Positions 1 through 7,573 of a stretch of 22,273 nt of DNA are shown in pieces. Under the pieces are notes generated by a model, which was given only the letters and a program-made list of their open reading frames with translations, was not told the origin of the DNA and ran no database searches. Position 1 is the stretch's first letter. Every line of letters starts with the position of its first letter. Source of the DNA: CAZSTA01 sp964609495 [NCBI: uncultured bacterium] (lineage in GTDB: Bacteria > CAZSTA01); contig CAZSTA010000038.1 of assembly GCA_964609495.1 (NCBI GenBank), positions 1-22,273 on the forward strand, written 5' to 3'. A program made the translations under genes and the position numbers.

Positions 1-10
1 TTCTTTGAAG

Positions 11-109
11 CTATTTAAATTCACCTGACTGTAAGGCACTTTCCAGATAAGAGGCGACTAATTGGAGTTGCTCTTTATAATCAGTTCGAGAGGTTGAGTA
101 ATTTATCAT
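11..109 (-). CDS. possible 32-aa small ORF downstream of aroA
   Basis: An ATG at 109 opens 32 codons ending in TAG at 11-13. The peptide starts MINYSTSRTDYKEQ and is polar, with a helix-like middle (EQLQLVASYLESAL). It lies just after the aroA stop on the same strand, so it could be co-transcribed. No convincing ribosome binding site is visible, only a GGGG about 16 nt upstream. I do not recognise it. It may be chance, or the remnant of a longer gene. The rest of positions 1-125 shows nothing else. Confidence 0.18.
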   Translation of the reverse strand: MINYSTSRTDYKEQLQLVASYLESALQSGEFK

Positions 110-125
110 ATCGGATGATTGACCC

Positions 126-1415
126 CTACTTCTCACAAACACTTCTCATCATATCCATAAAGCCAGGGAATGATACATCTATACATTCTGCCCCCTCTAT
201 TATCGTCTCCCCTTCAGCTACCAACCCCGCAACGGCTAAGGACATCGCCATTCGGTGATCTAGATAGCTATTAACTATCGCTCCTTTGAGCTTACCTCCT
301 CCAGAGATGATCATTCCATCGGGTTTCTCCTCAACCCTCGCAGATAACTTCCTCAACTCGCTTACCATAGCGGCGATACGATCCGTCTCCTTAACTCGCA
401 ATTCAGAGGCGTCCTTGATGATCATCTCCCCTTCAGCGCGAGTTCCAGCTACGGCTAAGAGCGGTAGCTCATCTATCAACCTAGGTATTATATCCCCCCC
501 AATGGTAACGCCGTGTAACTCGCTTCCCTTCACCGTGATATCAGCTACCATCTCGCCCGATATCTCCTCGATATTATCGATTTGCAAATCCGCAGACATC
601 TCCCTTAAAACCTCTAATATCCCCGCCCTAGTAGGATTAATCCCCACTCGCTCGATAGTTAATTCCGATCCCTCAAGCATAGCGCCAGCAGTGAGGAAAT
701 AGGAGGCGGAGGAGATATCACCAGGAACGGAGATCGGTTTGCCTTGTAAAGAGGGAGAGCCAGTTATGGTGACAGTAGTTCCCTGCCTATCGATCTTCGC
801 CCCTAGGTAAGATAGCATCCTTTCCGTATGATCTCTCGATCGGCTGGGTTCAGTAACCCTAGTTTCCCCCTCAGCGTTCAGTCCAGCTAAGAGTATGGAT
901 GATTTGACTTGGGCACTCGCTACCGGGGTGTGATAATCGATTCCTCTTAACTCTCCTCCATACACACTTAGAGGAGCGAGGCGACCACCATTCCTGCCCC
1001 AGATCTTGGCGCCCATCTCTCTTAAAGGATCAACAACGCGCCCCATCGGACGCTTACGCAGAGAAGCATCTCCAGTCAGCACCGTATAGAAAGGTTGACC
1101 AGCTAAGATTCCGAGCATAAGACGCATAGTGGTCCCTGAATTTCTCACGTCTAAGATATCTCCTGGCTCTCTGAGACCTCTTAATCCACAACCGTGAACG
1201 ATTAATCTATCCTCTCCCATCCTATCTATCTCGACTCCTAGCTTCTGAAAGCAATTCAGGGTGCTTAGACAATCCTCTCCTGCTAGAAAACCATCTATCT
1301 CGGTTACCCCTTGAGCTAAAGAGCCGAACATCACCGCTCGATGAGAGATCGATTTATCCCCAGGGACTCTGATAATACCTCTTAAACACTTAACTGGCTT
1401 TATCTCTAACCGCAT
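126..1415 (-). CDS. aroA: EPSP synthase (3-phosphoshikimate 1-carboxyvinyltransferase)
   Basis: Cytoplasmic shikimate-pathway enzyme that joins shikimate 3-phosphate and phosphoenolpyruvate to give EPSP. With the start at 1415 it has 429 residues, normal for the family. Visible motifs are PGDKSISHR at residues 18-26 (phosphate/PEP binding), NSGTTMR at 92-98, the catalytic aspartate in LIDELP (about 315), and LRVKETDR at 339-346. The GDKSISHR and NSGTTMR forms resemble class II more than the E. coli-like class I enzymes. A TTG at 1451 would add 12 residues and overlap tyrA. I prefer ATG 1415 because GGGGAG stands just before it and the family begins near the LEIKP segment. It is the last gene of the aro operon, 16 nt after the tyrA stop. 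Confidence 0.95.
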   Translation of the reverse strand: MRLEIKPVKCLRGIIRVPGDKSISHRAVMFGSLAQGVTEIDGFLAGEDCLSTLNCFQKLGVEIDRMGEDRLIVHGCGLRGLREPGDILDVRNSGTTMRLMLGILAGQPFYTVLTGDASLRKRPMGRVVDPLREMGAKIWGRNGGRLAPLSVYGGELRGIDYHTPVASAQVKSSILLAGLNAEGETRVTEPSRSRDHTERMLSYLGAKIDRQGTTVTITGSPSLQGKPISVPGDISSASYFLTAGAMLEGSELTIERVGINPTRAGILEVLREMSADLQIDNIEEISGEMVADITVKGSELHGVTIGGDIIPRLIDELPLLAVAGTRAEGEMIIKDASELRVKETDRIAAMVSELRKLSARVEEKPDGMIISGGGKLKGAIVNSYLDHRMAMSLAVAGLVAEGETIIEGAECIDVSFPGFMDMMRSVCEK

Positions 1416-1431
1416 AACTCTCCCCTCGAAC

Positions 1432-2538
1432 TCAGCGTCTTCTAGCCGCAAAACCTTCTCTTCTCAAGATAACTAAAGCTCTCTCTAAGGACTTGTTATC
1501 CTCAAGCTCCAGCTTCATTGTTCCCCGCTCTTCCTCCCTTATGTGCATTATCTCAATATCTCTGATATTGATATTTTCCCCCTTTAGAGCTGAAGAGATG
1601 CGACTGATCACCCCTGGCTTATCGGGAACTGGTATCACTATCTCATAGATGGATGGTAATAATCCCTTTCCAGTGCGAGGGATGTTATCCCTCAACTTCT
1701 TCGCCCTCTCAAAGGTTTCCATCAATCCATCATCGCTCTCTCCCTTTATGAATTCTTCCATCTCCTCGATCGTGGCTTTGAAATCGTTCAATACTCTCAA
1801 GATAACATCCTTATTCGTAAGGAAGATATCCCTCCACATAGCTGGAGAGCCGCTCGAGACTCTGGTGGTATCGCGAAATCCTCCTGCGGCTAAGGATAGG
1901 AGTTCACTATCGGAGGCGGATATCTTTCCCACAGTATTCATAAGACATACCGCCGCAAGATGAGGAAGATGGCTCACCGCGGCTACGATCCTATCGTGTT
2001 CCTCAGGTGAGAGCTTGACTATCTGCGCCCGAATCCTCTCCAGAAGAGCGGAGAGCGTATCGACCGCCGAGGGATCAGTTTTGGAGGTAAGGGTCAGGAC
2101 GTAAACCGCGTTTTCGAATAGATAGGGATCAGCCGCCTCTATCCCTATCTGCTCTGAGCCAGCCATCGGATGTCCTCCCACATAGAAGATGTCAGAGGGA
2201 AGCATCTCTTCCACTCTCTTTACGACCCTCAATTTAGTGCTTCCCACATCCGAGATGATAGCTCTTGGTTTTAGGTAAGGGATGATCTCCCTGATAATCT
2301 GAACGATTGTCCTCACCGGAGTAGCTACTATAACTATATCTGCATCCTTAACTCCCTGACTGAGCTTCACAGTTCCTCTATCTATCGCCCCGATCTCAGT
2401 CGCGATCTTTATAGCTCTCTCATCTAAATCGACTCCTATGATCTCACTGCCCAACTCGTTTCTCTTGAAAGCCATAGCTAAGGAGCCACCGATCAACCCT
2501 AAACCCACTATGGAGATCTTAAAAGGAAATTCAGACAT
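1432..2538 (-). CDS. tyrA: prephenate dehydrogenase with C-terminal ACT domain
   Basis: Oxidatively decarboxylates prephenate to 4-hydroxyphenylpyruvate, the step that commits chorismate flux to tyrosine. The N-terminal Rossmann fold has GLGLIGG at 12-18 (NAD(P) binding). The substrate half has GGHPMAGSE at 121-129 and the conserved SHLPH at 189-193. Residues from about 293 to 368 form an ACT domain (IVIPVPDKPGVISRISSAL...), which in this family usually carries feedback control by tyrosine. That is inferred, not shown by the sequence. At 368 aa it matches the TyrA-ACT architecture. It starts 5 nt after the DAHP synthase stop, with only a weak AGG ribosome site, so translational coupling is likely. 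Confidence 0.93.
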   Translation of the reverse strand: MSEFPFKISIVGLGLIGGSLAMAFKRNELGSEIIGVDLDERAIKIATEIGAIDRGTVKLSQGVKDADIVIVATPVRTIVQIIREIIPYLKPRAIISDVGSTKLRVVKRVEEMLPSDIFYVGGHPMAGSEQIGIEAADPYLFENAVYVLTLTSKTDPSAVDTLSALLERIRAQIVKLSPEEHDRIVAAVSHLPHLAAVCLMNTVGKISASDSELLSLAAGGFRDTTRVSSGSPAMWRDIFLTNKDVILRVLNDFKATIEEMEEFIKGESDDGLMETFERAKKLRDNIPRTGKGLLPSIYEIVIPVPDKPGVISRISSALKGENINIRDIEIMHIREEERGTMKLELEDNKSLERALVILRREGFAARRR

Positions 2539-2543
2539 TCGTA

Positions 2544-3557
2544 TTAAACCTGCCTTCCTAGAGCCTCAGCTACTCGTTTAACTTCCTCCACCAATTGCCC
2601 GAATTCCTCCGGGATTAGAGATTGAGGTCCATCCGAGATAGCTTTCTCAGGATTGGGATGAACTTCTACCAGTAAACCATCAGCACCAGCCGCGATCGCA
2701 GCTCTAGCCATCGGTATAACCAGACTCCGCCGGCCAGTGCCATGGCTGGGATCAGCTATCACTGGGAGATGGCTCAATTGCTTAACTAGAGGGATAGCAT
2801 TTAGATCAAGAGTATTCCTAGTATAGGTCTCAAAGGTCCTTATCCCTCGTTCACACAATATAACGTTGAAGTTCCCCATATCCAAGATATACTCCGCGGA
2901 GAGAATCCACTCCTCGACTCGTGCGCTCATCCCTCGTTTTAAGAGCACCGGTTTATTCGTTCTTCCCACCTCCTGCAACAACATGTAATTCTGCATATTG
3001 CGTGTTCCGATCTGGAAGATATCGGTATATTTCGCTACCATCTCGACATGTTGAGGGGACATAACCTCGGTTACGATCGATAGCCCGGTCTCCTCCTTGG
3101 CTTGAGCTAAGATCTTGAGTCCTTCCTTCCCCAATCCTTGAAATTTATGGGGAGAGGTGCGAGGTTTGAAAGCGCCGCCTCGCAATATCAAAGCACCGGC
3201 CTCTTTTACAGCCTTAGCTGTCTCCATAACTTGCTCATAGCTCTCCACCGCGCATGGCCCTGCCATTAGGACGATCCTGTTCCCTCCGATCTTTATCCCA
3301 TTAACATCAACAATAGTATCCTGCTCCTTGAAGATTCTGCTGGCTAGTTTAAACGGACGCATAATAGGGACTACCTTCTCCACTCCTGGGAAAGCCTCCA
3401 GAGGCTCGTCCCGAAGGGGCTTCTCATCCCCGATAGCGCCAATTATAGTCCTCTCTATTCCAGTGGAGAGATGGGTCTTAAACCCTAGCTCGTGAAGACG
3501 CTCTACAACATGCTCTATCTCCTTTTGCGTTGCATCTGCCACCATTACAATAACCAT
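2544..3557 (-). CDS. aroF: 3-deoxy-7-phosphoheptulonate (DAHP) synthase, KDPG-aldolase-related type
   Basis: First enzyme of the shikimate pathway: PEP plus erythrose 4-phosphate gives DAHP. Residues 1-70 form a small ferredoxin-like regulatory domain, as in Thermotoga-type enzymes. The TIM-barrel core follows, with AGPCAVES at 99-106 (metal-binding Cys102), [11 protein letters not shown] at 131-141, a lysine at 207 and DPSHGTGRR at 269-277 (His272). At 337 aa it has the usual length of this short type. ATG at 3557 is preceded by AAGGAGTG at a good distance. The N-terminal domain is the known site of allosteric control by aromatic products or chorismate/prephenate in relatives; which effector applies here cannot be read. 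The symbol follows common annotation; aroG or aroA are also used for this family. Confidence 0.94.
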   Translation of the reverse strand: MVIVMVADATQKEIEHVVERLHELGFKTHLSTGIERTIIGAIGDEKPLRDEPLEAFPGVEKVVPIMRPFKLASRIFKEQDTIVDVNGIKIGGNRIVLMAGPCAVESYEQVMETAKAVKEAGALILRGGAFKPRTSPHKFQGLGKEGLKILAQAKEETGLSIVTEVMSPQHVEMVAKYTDIFQIGTRNMQNYMLLQEVGRTNKPVLLKRGMSARVEEWILSAEYILDMGNFNVILCERGIRTFETYTRNTLDLNAIPLVKQLSHLPVIADPSHGTGRRSLVIPMARAAIAAGADGLLVEVHPNPEKAISDGPQSLIPEEFGQLVEEVKRVAEALGRQV

Positions 3558-3583
3558 TATTATTCACTCCTTAAAAACTATAC

Positions 3584-3949
3584 TCATCCATTCTCTAAAT
3601 CTGGTCTTAAACTTTTGGCTTTGTTTAGATATACATGCTTTATTTCCTTCTGCGTCTTCTCGGTATTAACCAAGATCAAAACTCGAACTACCCTAGAGAG
3701 TGTTCCTGAAACATCCATCTCTTGAGCACAAGTTCGAGGCACAAATTCCCATCCAGGTCTCCGAGCCGCTAAAGCCGGAAAAGCGGCATTTAGATCGGAA
3801 GTGGCGGTGAAGAGCATACTAGCTACATCCTCAAGCTTTATATCATTAGCCCTTATGATCTCATCCAACAGCTCAGATGTGCCCTCTACTATAGCCTGTT
3901 TGGTATTCTCCGAAATAACTGTAGCTCCCCTAATACCGCGAACTGCCAT
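3584..3949 (-). CDS. aroH: chorismate mutase, AroH class
   Basis: Rearranges chorismate to prephenate, feeding the downstream tyrA product. The 121-residue protein is a full-length match to the monofunctional trimeric AroH class of Bacillus subtilis. It has RGIRGAT at 4-10 with Arg7, SDLNAAFPA at 51-59 with Phe57, CAQEMDV at 74-80 with Cys74 and Glu77, Arg89, and HVYLNKAKSLRPDL at 105-118 with Tyr107. An in-frame ATG at 3985 would add 12 residues (MNYQSGQLGDGG) that are not family-like. ATG 3949 has GGAG eight nt upstream and aligns with the family start. The gene lies between the ABC ATPase, whose stop is at 3985, and DAHP synthase, 26 nt on. Chorismate mutase next to DAHP synthase fits coordinated control. 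Confidence 0.94.
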   Translation of the reverse strand: MAVRGIRGATVISENTKQAIVEGTSELLDEIIRANDIKLEDVASMLFTATSDLNAAFPALAARRPGWEFVPRTCAQEMDVSGTLSRVVRVLILVNTEKTQKEIKHVYLNKAKSLRPDLENG

Positions 3950-3984
3950 TCCACCATCTCCTAGCTGTCCAGATTGATAATTCA

Positions 3985-5268
3985 CTAATTACCGACCTTA
4001 TTGGAGTGAAATTCGTTCTCCAATATCTCCAATATATCCTCCTGCGACTCAACTACCTTCGCCCTATCGGCTATCAGCTCGTTATATAGAATCGAGGCTC
4101 TTCCCTCTACAAAATCCCTCTCCGATATGGGGGTCTCCTGATGAATTATCAGAGGGATATTATTATCTAAGGCGAACTTAGCCGCCTCGAGATTCTTCAT
4201 ATTCCCATGACCGATAGGAATATTAGTTAGGATTACTACATCAGCCTTTTCGATAGCTCGTAGATTGAGCTTATGAGTATCCTCCCTTATCGGAGAGAAA
4301 GGTATCTCCTCAACCACCTCTACCCCTAGAGATATAGCTAGTTCCCAATCCGAATCTTTGACGTTTAAAGCTCCAACAGTTATTTTATATCCCTCTTTGC
4401 ACAGACGAGAGATTACCGTCTGACCTGCTCCTCCTCCACATATTATATGCACTCTCAAGGTCTTGGTGAATAAGCTTCTCTTCTGATTCGGATAGGGGAT
4501 CACCAAGGGTCTATTAGAAAAGGTATCCTTTCTTATAATCACTTCCGCGTTATATACCGCCTTTATATTATCAGCGGTTATAACTTCCTCGGGGCGACCA
4601 GAGGCGAATATCTTCCCTTTATTAAGCATTATAAGATAATCACAATATTGGGATGATAAGTTTAGATCATGGGATACCGCGATAATCGTTAAATCCTCCT
4701 CTTTATTGAGCCTTTTGATAAGATCGAATATCTCCAATTGATAATTTATATCCAAGTGGGAAGTAGGTTCATCTAAGAGCAGAAGAGTTGGCTCTTGCGT
4801 CAAAGCTCTAGCGATAATAACCCTTTGCTTCTCCCCACCCGATAGCTCCGTAAAGGGACGATGAGCTATATCCCAAGTATCCGTAAGTTGCATCGCTCTC
4901 TGGGCGATCTCTCTATCTCTCTCCCCCTCCTGGGAAAATCTTCCTATATAGGGCGCTCTTCCCATAAGGACTATCTCCCAGGCGGTGAAAGCAAAGGAGA
5001 TCTCGCCATCTTGAGGAACGACCGCGACTCTCCTAGCTAGATCTCTCCTCTTAAATAATTTGATATCCTTCCCCTCTAGGATGATATCTCCCTCAGAAGG
5101 TTTTAACACCCGACTTATATTTTTCAACAGAGTAGATTTCCCCGAGCCATTAGGCCCTATGATCCCCACGAACTCCCCTCTATCTATGGAGAAACTTATA
5201 TCGTGCAGAACCTTTATAGTCTCATAGTCGAAGTTTACGTTACGAACTTCTAGTGAAGTTTTGAGCAA
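3985..5268 (-). CDS. ABC transporter ATPase (FecE/BtuD-like) with extra C-terminal domain
   Basis: Residues 1-255 form a complete ABC ATPase of the iron-siderophore/cobalamin/hemin importer type: Walker A GPNGSGKST at 38-46, Q-loop Gln86, signature LSGGE at 142-146, Walker B LLLLDEP at 162-168 and H-loop His200. Residues about 268-415 are a second domain not found in standard FecE/BtuD proteins (about 255 aa). It has beta-alpha units and a glycine-rich turn GGGAGQ at 278-283, suggesting a Rossmann-like nucleotide-binding fold. The start is TTG at 5268 behind AGGGGTGAT. It heads the aro operon. No permease or binding-protein gene is in the window, so its substrate is unknown. The ATPase assignment is firm; iron or B12 transport is inferred from family resemblance only. 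Confidence 0.85.
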   Translation of the reverse strand: MLKTSLEVRNVNFDYETIKVLHDISFSIDRGEFVGIIGPNGSGKSTLLKNISRVLKPSEGDIILEGKDIKLFKRRDLARRVAVVPQDGEISFAFTAWEIVLMGRAPYIGRFSQEGERDREIAQRAMQLTDTWDIAHRPFTELSGGEKQRVIIARALTQEPTLLLLDEPTSHLDINYQLEIFDLIKRLNKEEDLTIIAVSHDLNLSSQYCDYLIMLNKGKIFASGRPEEVITADNIKAVYNAEVIIRKDTFSNRPLVIPYPNQKRSLFTKTLRVHIICGGGAGQTVISRLCKEGYKITVGALNVKDSDWELAISLGVEVVEEIPFSPIREDTHKLNLRAIEKADVVILTNIPIGHGNMKNLEAAKFALDNNIPLIIHQETPISERDFVEGRASILYNELIADRAKVVESQEDILEILENEFHSNKVGN

Positions 5269-5285
5269 GATTTGATCACCCCTTA

Positions 5286-5306
5286 GATCCCGAACATTCG
5301 GGTATC
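5286..5306 (-). promoter_or_regulatory. palindrome in the aro/ABC operon leader (possible operator)
   Basis: A near-perfect inverted repeat with arms GATCCCGA and TCGGG(T)ATC around ACAT lies between the predicted -10 box (5326-5331) and the TTG start at 5268. Its place just downstream of a promoter fits a repressor operator. A short RNA hairpin near the ribosome site is an alternative. It does not resemble a Fur, TyrR or TrpR site that I can name. Confidence 0.35.
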
Positions 5307-5325
5307 AAGATAGCTTCGAAAGTCG

Positions 5326-5354
5326 ATTATACTCACTCTAATTACATAACTCAG
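5326..5354 (-). promoter_or_regulatory. predicted promoter of the ABC-aro operon
   Basis: On the minus strand a perfect TATAAT lies at 5331-5326. Seventeen bases upstream is CTGAGT (5354-5349), a poor -35 match. Transcription would begin near 5318, giving a leader of about 50 nt that contains the palindrome. The weak -35 could mean activator dependence or a false hit. Confidence 0.4.
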
Positions 5355-5449
5355 TTCAGCAACTCAAATTACAAGAGACTGAATCGCTACTTTGTTTGCT
5401 AAGGCCAATCATAGAACTATTGCTTCGAAGATAACTTAGATATAAAACA

Positions 5450-5507
5450 CGGAAACACAAGGCCGAGATAGGTGAGGCTAAAATCTACATCTACGACGGT
5501 GTTTCCG
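5450..5507 (-). terminator. inverted repeat, possible terminator after the housekeeping operon
   Basis: Perfect 9-bp arms CGGAAACAC (5450-5458) and GTGTTTCCG (5499-5507) enclose about 40 nt. Read on the minus strand, the structure lies about 75 nt after the stop of the gene ending at 5583 and is followed by TGTTTTATATC. That could make it the end of that long operon. The loop is large for a classic terminator, so a structured RNA is also possible. The rest of 5269-5582 holds only the promoter and palindrome of the next operon. Confidence 0.35.
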
Positions 5508-5582
5508 CGGACTAGGATTACCATTATTTTTGAATAGAGCTTGAACTTTTACTAACAGCTCAGAGATACCCCTACTCACCGA

Positions 5583-5936
5583 TTATTCACCACTCGGAGG
5601 GGCTTCCTCCTCGGTCAACTCCTTCTTCTCTTCCTCGCTTAACTGCTTAGTCTCTCCCTCCTTCTTCTCGATCTCAGGTGCAGGAGCAGTTACCTCTGAA
5701 CTCTCTATCTTCTCCTCAACCTTAGCTTCCTCAAGGGATGGCTTTTGCTCTTCTCTCTCTTCGGCCTCCTCTGGCTTCCCTTTCTCCCTCTGAGCATCAG
5801 ATATGATCTTTAAGCCGATCAATACTAGGATGATGGGCCATAACCTCCCAATATTGAATCTGAAGAAGCCAAAGTTACCGAGTAAGATAAAAGCTCCTAC
5901 TATAACCAATATCCAACCTAGAGTAGAACTTGTCAT
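5583..5936 (-). CDS. small membrane protein with LiaI/LiaF-like transmembrane pair and acidic tail
   Basis: 117 residues. Two hydrophobic helices at about 7-25 and 32-47 are separated by FRFNIGRLWP. This pattern (GWILVIVGAFILLGN, then LWPIILVLIGLKII) is typical of the short LiaI/LiaF/DUF5668-type transmembrane region found in cell-envelope stress proteins and phage-shock neighbours. From residue 48 on the protein is a highly charged, Glu/Lys-rich tail, probably disordered and cytoplasmic. It starts at ATG 5936 behind GGAGGT, four nt after the rluB stop, and is the last gene of the operon. The membrane location is clear. The function is unknown, and the envelope-stress link is only family resemblance. 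Confidence 0.7.
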   Translation of the reverse strand: MTSSTLGWILVIVGAFILLGNFGFFRFNIGRLWPIILVLIGLKIISDAQREKGKPEEAEEREEQKPSLEEAKVEEKIESSEVTAPAPEIEKKEGETKQLSEEEKKELTEEEAPPSGE

Positions 5937-5939
5937 TAT

Positions 5940-6665
5940 CTATCTACCTCCTTTTTTGATTTGCTTAAGTTTCTTTATCTCTTCCCTCGTTAGTATTCTA
6001 TAATCGCCAGATTTTAACCCCTCAAGGTTTATATCTCCTATGCTTATCCTCTTCAAGGCAAGAACTGGATGACCCACAGCCTTACACATCCTCTTTACTT
6101 CCCTCTTTCTCCCCTCCCGAAGAGTTAGAAGAAAAACTGATCTTCGAGGATCGCTAGATAATAGTTCGACTTCCGCTTCTGCCGTTCGTCCATCCTCTAA
6201 CTCAACTCCCCTACTCAGTTTATCAAGACTTTCCTTATCAATAACTCCCTTAACTTCCACTCGATAGGTCTTAGGGATTTGATAGCGAGGGTGAGTCAAA
6301 AGATCGGCTAATTCTCCATCATTAGTTAGGAGGAGAAGTCCTTCTGTATCAAAATCCAATCTCCCTACTGGATAGACCCGCTCCTTTATATCAGGTATCA
6401 GGTCTAATACTGTGGGACGCCTGTATGGATCGGATACTGTAGAGAGGTAGCCCTTAGGCTTATTTAGAACGAGATAAACTTTATCTTCCTTCTCGTTTAT
6501 CAGTTCCCCATCGACTCTGATCTCATCCCTTTGGGGATCTACCGAACATCCCAGCTCAGTTACTACCCGCCCATTAACCGTTACTCTACCAGCGGCGATC
6601 AGCTCCTCGCTATGCCTTCGAGAGGCAACTCCGGCGTGCGCAAGGAATTTATGTAAGCGTTCCAC
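5940..6665 (-). CDS. rluB: 23S rRNA pseudouridine synthase, RluB/RsuA family
   Basis: Converts a specific uridine in rRNA to pseudouridine. Residues 1-60 form an S4 RNA-binding domain (ERLHKFLAHAGVASRRHSEELI...GRVTVNG). The catalytic domain follows, with LNKPKGYLST at 68-77 and the signature GRLDFDTEGLLLLTNDGEL at 101-119, in which Asp104 is the expected nucleophile. At 241 aa it has the length of bacterial RluB (23S position near 2605); RsuA or RluE specificity cannot be excluded by reading. The start is GTG 6665 behind GGGAGG and overlaps the upstream MazG-like gene by 17 nt, so translation is probably coupled. The basic C-terminus (KKLKQIKKGGR) is consistent with RNA binding. Confidence 0.9.
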   Translation of the reverse strand: MERLHKFLAHAGVASRRHSEELIAAGRVTVNGRVVTELGCSVDPQRDEIRVDGELINEKEDKVYLVLNKPKGYLSTVSDPYRRPTVLDLIPDIKERVYPVGRLDFDTEGLLLLTNDGELADLLTHPRYQIPKTYRVEVKGVIDKESLDKLSRGVELEDGRTAEAEVELLSSDPRRSVFLLTLREGRKREVKRMCKAVGHPVLALKRISIGDINLEGLKSGDYRILTREEIKKLKQIKKGGR

Positions 6666-7071
6666 CGCCTACTTCCTCCCTGATCACCACACAACCAAAC
6701 TCTTTGCCTATCCTCTCCGCTTCTTCCTTATCCTCTCTGCCCCAAACAGACCATCCTCCGGTTAGCTCTCCCCCAACATATATATCCACCCTGTTATCCT
6801 TAATAACCATTACTTTGGAGTTCTTCTTCCTCATTTTCTCAACTTGACGCCGAACGACTTCCTCAGCATCGATCTCCATAACTCTTAGGGCGATGAAGAG
6901 ACAGGAGAGGGCATCTTCCAGCTCCTTCTTCGCAAGTTCCTGATCTCCCATCATCAAAGCTCTTAGGGATTCAGCTACTTCCTCATTCAGATGGCTTAGG
7001 GCCTGTCTAGGATCGTTCGTCATATACTTCCGATTATCCCAAATTAGTTCTATAGCCTCTTTAATTTCCAT
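6649..7071 (-). CDS. MazG-like (all-alpha NTP pyrophosphohydrolase) domain protein
   Basis: 140 residues. The first 85 are helical and carry an EExxE (Glu30, Glu31, Glu34) and, after a short gap, ELED (Glu50 to Asp53). That spacing fits the EXXE(12-28)EXXD metal-binding pattern of MazG and dUTPase-like all-alpha NTP pyrophosphatases. Members hydrolyse nucleoside triphosphates to monophosphate and diphosphate, often as housecleaning enzymes. Residues 86-140 look like a small separate beta/alpha unit (KVMVIKDNRVDIYVGGELTGGWSVWG) that I do not recognise. ATG 7071 has AAGGAAA upstream. It sits 70 nt after the HEPN gene and overlaps rluB. The substrate is unknown; the MazG call rests on motif and helix pattern. 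Confidence 0.6.
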   Translation of the reverse strand: MEIKEAIELIWDNRKYMTNDPRQALSHLNEEVAESLRALMMGDQELAKKELEDALSCLFIALRVMEIDAEEVVRRQVEKMRKKNSKVMVIKDNRVDIYVGGELTGGWSVWGREDKEEAERIGKEFGCVVIREEVGGGTLT

Positions 7072-7141
7072 ATTTAATTTTCCTTTCTAAGCAGCGGTCA
7101 AGAAGGTAATACATCTAAAGGATCTTCGATTTTCTATTCCC

Positions 7142-7573
7142 CTATGGAAAATAGAAATTGAAAACCTTCTTTGCCAGTGAAAAACATTTCTCTGCTATAG
7201 TTAGGGATTCTTTGGCGTCCTCTTCGCCAAACAATTGCCAAGGATCTCTATAAGTTGCCTCATCACCGTAATCGGTCATAAAATGCTTCTCGAATCCTAT
7301 CTCCTCAAATAAGGATAATGCTTTGTCTATATCCTCTATCAGATCTTTATCTATCATCTTATCTTTGACTAATCGCTTCAATTGAATTGAGGGATTGTGA
7401 GATTTCTCGATTGGCTCGAAGATAACTATTATCGCCTTCCCCGAATTTTCAACTGATAATTGAGAATTATCAACGCAGGATCTCCAACGAGAAAGTGTTA
7501 GATCTTGCTTCGCCTCAGTTAGAAATCCCTCAGCTAAACGAAGACGATAATGTGCCTCCTCCTCACAATTCAT
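7142..7573 (-). CDS. HEPN domain protein paired with MNT nucleotidyltransferase
   Basis: 143-residue, mainly helical protein. The segment RWRSCVDNSQLSVENSGKAIIVIF (29-52) followed by KSHNPSIQLKRL (57-68) matches the HEPN pattern: two packed helices with an EKA-like lysine turn, then a His-containing helix start. It overlaps the upstream MNT gene by 11 nt, the standard MNT-HEPN arrangement. HEPN partners are often RNases or toxins, with the MNT acting as an AMP-transferring antitoxin (type VII). The canonical RX4-6H ribonuclease motif is not evident here: no His follows Arg29 or Arg31 within six residues. This copy may therefore be a binding or regulatory HEPN. ATG 7573 has GGGAGG eight nt upstream. 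Confidence 0.65.
   Translation of the reverse strand: MNCEEEAHYRLRLAEGFLTEAKQDLTLSRWRSCVDNSQLSVENSGKAIIVIFEPIEKSHNPSIQLKRLVKDKMIDKDLIEDIDKALSLFEEIGFEKHFMTDYGDEATYRDPWQLFGEEDAKESLTIAEKCFSLAKKVFNFYFP

Noticed and set aside
5312-5325. TTCGAA-like segment resembling a tRNA T-loop
   Set aside because: No acceptor, anticodon or T-stem pairing could be found around it on either strand.
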